A program made the position numbers and the translations under genes. A model generated the notes under the pieces. The model searched no databases. It was not told where the DNA came from and was given only the letters and a program-made list of their open reading frames with translations. From assembly GCA_051745085.1 (NCBI GenBank), contig JBNJDR010000018.1, forward strand, positions 1 to 31,985: DNA of 31,985 nt. Reading direction: 5' to 3'. Below, piece by piece: positions 30,231-31,985 of the stretch (position 1 is its first letter; every line of letters starts with the position of its first letter). Origin of the DNA: Halonatronomonas sp051745085. GTDB taxonomy: Bacteria > Bacillota > Halanaerobiia > Halanaerobiales > Halarsenatibacteraceae.

Positions 30231-31427
30231 TCAAAATCCGTGGGTTGTCAGGGCCTTTTCTAGATCAGAAATTAGATCGGCCGGATCTTCTAAGCCGATG
30301 GAAAGCCGCAGCAGATATGAATTTATCCCCAGTTCCGCCAGTACTTTTTTATCATAGTCGCGGTGGGTCATAAAAAAAGGATATTCTATCAATGATTCTG
30401 TATCTCCTAAACTGACGGCTAAGTGAAAATAATTCAGGGAATCTACAAATTCTCTGATTTGATCTACTTCCCCGGCCAGTTCAAAACTGATCATCGAACC
30501 TGGTCCGGACATCTGCCCGGCGATGATCTCTTTTTGCTTATCTTTAGCTAAAGCAGGGTAATAGACTGCTTTAACACTGGGCCAGCCCACAAGAAAGTTA
30601 GCAACTTCCTGGGCGTTCCGTTGAGCTTCTTCAACCCTAACTTTTAGGGTTTTTAAGCCTCTTAATATCAACCAGGCATTGAAGGGGCTTAAAACTGAAC
30701 CTAATTCAGTTAAATAATTGAACTTGAGGTTTTGACAGTATTCTGAGGAATTAGCTACTACTATACCTCCCAGCAGGTCACCATGCCCCCCTAGATATTT
30801 GGTAGCACTATGCAGCACGATATCTGCGCCTAATTTTAAAGGCTGCTGCAGATAAGGGGTGGCAAAAGTATTATCGACCACCAACTTACAATCATTTTCC
30901 TGAGCGATCTCTGCAATCGCCGAGATATCTAACACCTCCAGGGTAGGGTTAGCGGGGGTTTCTAGATAGATCACTGAGGTATTTTCATTAATCTGTTCCT
31001 GTAAGTTAGTGGTGTTTTTCAGATTTAAAAGGCGATGTTCGATATCGTATGCTTTGAGCCAGCTGGTTATCAATTTATAGCTGGAACCATATAAGACATT
31101 ATGGGCGATTATCTCCTGGCCTGGCTTCAATAAGGAGAGTAAGGTGGCCGAAATTGCCCCCATACCAGAAGCAAAAGCAACCGCTTCTGCTCCCCCTTCC
31201 AGGCAGGCCATCTTCTCTTCCAATACTTTTAAGGTGGGATTATTGCCCCTGGTATAGACATAATCATCGCTGGCGAAGGTGAAGGCGGCTTCGGCATCGG
31301 CCAGGCTATCAAAAGTGAAAGTGGAGGTCATAAAAATCGGATTGCTTAAGGCATTTTGGGGTTTAGACTCAGGTTCCCCGCCATGGATTAAGGCGGTGGC
31401 AAATTTAGTTGTTTCTTCTTTACGCAT
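30231..31427 (-). CDS. Trans-sulfuration PLP enzyme (methionine gamma-lyase / cystathionine gamma-lyase family)
   Basis: A 398-residue Cys/Met-metabolism PLP enzyme. The PLP lysine is Lys210 in LHSATKYLGGHGD. Tyr58 and Arg60 in YVYTRGNNPT, Tyr113 in LYGSSYK and Asp185 in VVDNTFATP are the expected cofactor contacts. Overall wording (MTSTFTFDS, SGMGAISAT, FHLAVSLGDTESLIEYPFFMTH) is closest to methionine gamma-lyase. However, the active-site cysteine of that enzyme is Ser115 here, and the Lys-Asp pair before the VLSP motif reads LT. Cystathionine gamma-lyase or gamma-synthase or another related activity is therefore possible. I chose ATG 31427 with GGAGG 9 bases upstream; an in-frame TTG at 31436 directly abuts that site. 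It follows the ABC permease gene by 24 bases. Confidence 0.88.
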   Translation of the reverse strand: MRKEETTKFATALIHGGEPESKPQNALSNPIFMTSTFTFDSLADAEAAFTFASDDYVYTRGNNPTLKVLEEKMACLEGGAEAVAFASGMGAISATLLSLLKPGQEIIAHNVLYGSSYKLITSWLKAYDIEHRLLNLKNTTNLQEQINENTSVIYLETPANPTLEVLDISAIAEIAQENDCKLVVDNTFATPYLQQPLKLGADIVLHSATKYLGGHGDLLGGIVVANSSEYCQNLKFNYLTELGSVLSPFNAWLILRGLKTLKVRVEEAQRNAQEVANFLVGWPSVKAVYYPALAKDKQKEIIAGQMSGPGSMISFELAGEVDQIREFVDSLNYFHLAVSLGDTESLIEYPFFMTHRDYDKKVLAELGINSYLLRLSIGLEDPADLISDLEKALTTHGF

Positions 31428-31451
31428 AAGGTTCAACCTCCTAAGATTAAT

Positions 31452-31985
31452 TTATTTTCCTGGTTCGTAATGTTCACCCAGGGCGGCAGGTGGTCGAGAT
31501 CTAACTACCGCTCCGGCCAGTACGATCACGGTCAAGACATAAGGGACCATCTGGATGAGTTCGGGAGCTATCCCCAGCTGTAAGCCCTGAAGCCGCATCT
31601 GCAGGGCGTCAGTATAGGCGAATAGGTAGCTGGCTCCAAATCCCCCCAGGGGATTCCACTGCCCGAAAATATTGGCTGCCAGGGCCATGTAGCCCCTTCC
31701 CGCCGACATGTTCCGGCTGAAAGCGTTCATATGTCCTAGAGATAAATAGGAGCCGCCCAGACCGGAGAGGATGCCGCTGGTGATAACGCAACCATACTGT
31801 ATCTTTCTGATGTTAATTCCCAGCGTATCTGCAGCTTCAGGATGCTCCCCGATTATTCTCAATCTTAAACCTAAAGGGGTCTTAAACAACACTATCCAGC
31901 CGGTTACGATAGTAATCAACATTATATAAACCAGAGGATTCTGAACGCCGATAAGTTCTCTAAGTATGGGGATCCTATTTAAAAT
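31452..31985 (-). CDS. ABC transporter permease, nucleoside/simple-sugar type (partial)
   Basis: The reading frame is open from the window edge to the stop at 31452, giving 177 residues of the C-terminal part. An internal ATG at 31922 is not the true start because coding continues upstream (RIPILRELIGVQNPLVYI). The segment RLRIIGEHPEAADTLGINIRKIQYGCVITSGILSGLGGSYLSL has the EAA-like loop of BPD_transp_2 permeases, and AFSRNMSAGRGYMALAANIFGQWNPLGG matches the YufQ/NupQ-type permease of BMP-family nucleoside importers. At least four membrane helices are visible. It is probably the last transporter gene of an operon lying beyond the window. The substrate (purine nucleoside is likely) is inferred from the family. 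Confidence 0.88.
   Translation of the reverse strand: MLNRIPILRELIGVQNPLVYIMLITIVTGWIVLFKTPLGLRLRIIGEHPEAADTLGINIRKIQYGCVITSGILSGLGGSYLSLGHMNAFSRNMSAGRGYMALAANIFGQWNPLGGFGASYLFAYTDALQMRLQGLQLGIAPELIQMVPYVLTVIVLAGAVVRSRPPAALGEHYEPGK

Overview
The window reads as a chromosomal stretch of an anaerobic, moderately AT-rich member of the Bacillota. My best guess is a Halanaerobiales-type fermenter, but the order is an inference from gene content and style, not a proven placement. Supporting signs are strong Shine-Dalgarno sites, Bacillus-type SOS boxes (GAAC-N4-GTTT), a KtrAB-type potassium system, a PurS/PurQ/small-PurL enzyme, a Bacillus-type PurF with propeptide and iron-sulfur cysteines, an anaerobic glycerol-3-phosphate dehydrogenase gene set with DUF1667, and a desulforedoxin-like mini-protein. 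I see no insertion sequence, prophage, CRISPR array, tRNA or rRNA gene, and no clearly broken gene.

Layout. (1) 1-1989, plus strand: the end of a histidine-degradation operon (ftcD tail, hutI, fchA) that feeds formimino-glutamate carbon into folate, closed by a long perfect hairpin. (2) 2173-3247: divergent LysM (YneA-like) gene and lexA, sharing a 172-bp regulatory region with two near-consensus promoters and three LexA boxes. (3) 14854 down to 3345, minus strand: one apparent long operon ktrB-ktrA-miaB-mutS-mutL-miaA-dapF-dapL-TPR protein, covering potassium uptake, tRNA A37 modification, mismatch repair and diaminopimelate synthesis. It ends at a bidirectional terminator shared with lexA. 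(4) 15134-18306, plus strand: a three-gene glycerol-3-phosphate dehydrogenase operon behind a good promoter and a leader with an intrinsic terminator, which suggests antitermination control. (5) 27010 down to 18308, minus strand: purD-E-C-S-Q-L-F-M-N, a tightly overlapping purine operon. Its leader carries a guanine riboswitch followed directly by a PRPP (ykkC-type) riboswitch and one shared terminator. (6) 29962 down to 27371, minus strand: CoA-binding protein, DUF47/PhoU-like protein and glycerol kinase. (7) 31985 down to 30038, minus strand: the end of a nucleoside/sugar ABC permease, a trans-sulfuration PLP enzyme, and a 41-residue desulforedoxin-like protein with its own consensus promoter.

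How it fits together. The purine leader appears to sense end product (guanine) and precursor (PRPP) on one RNA before committing to nine genes. The glycerol genes are split into a kinase operon and a dehydrogenase operon. The SOS pair links repair control to a probable division inhibitor. The most notable structures are the tandem riboswitch, the triple LexA-box divergent promoter, the glp leader attenuator, and a PLP enzyme that looks like methionine gamma-lyase overall but lacks that enzyme's hallmark residues.
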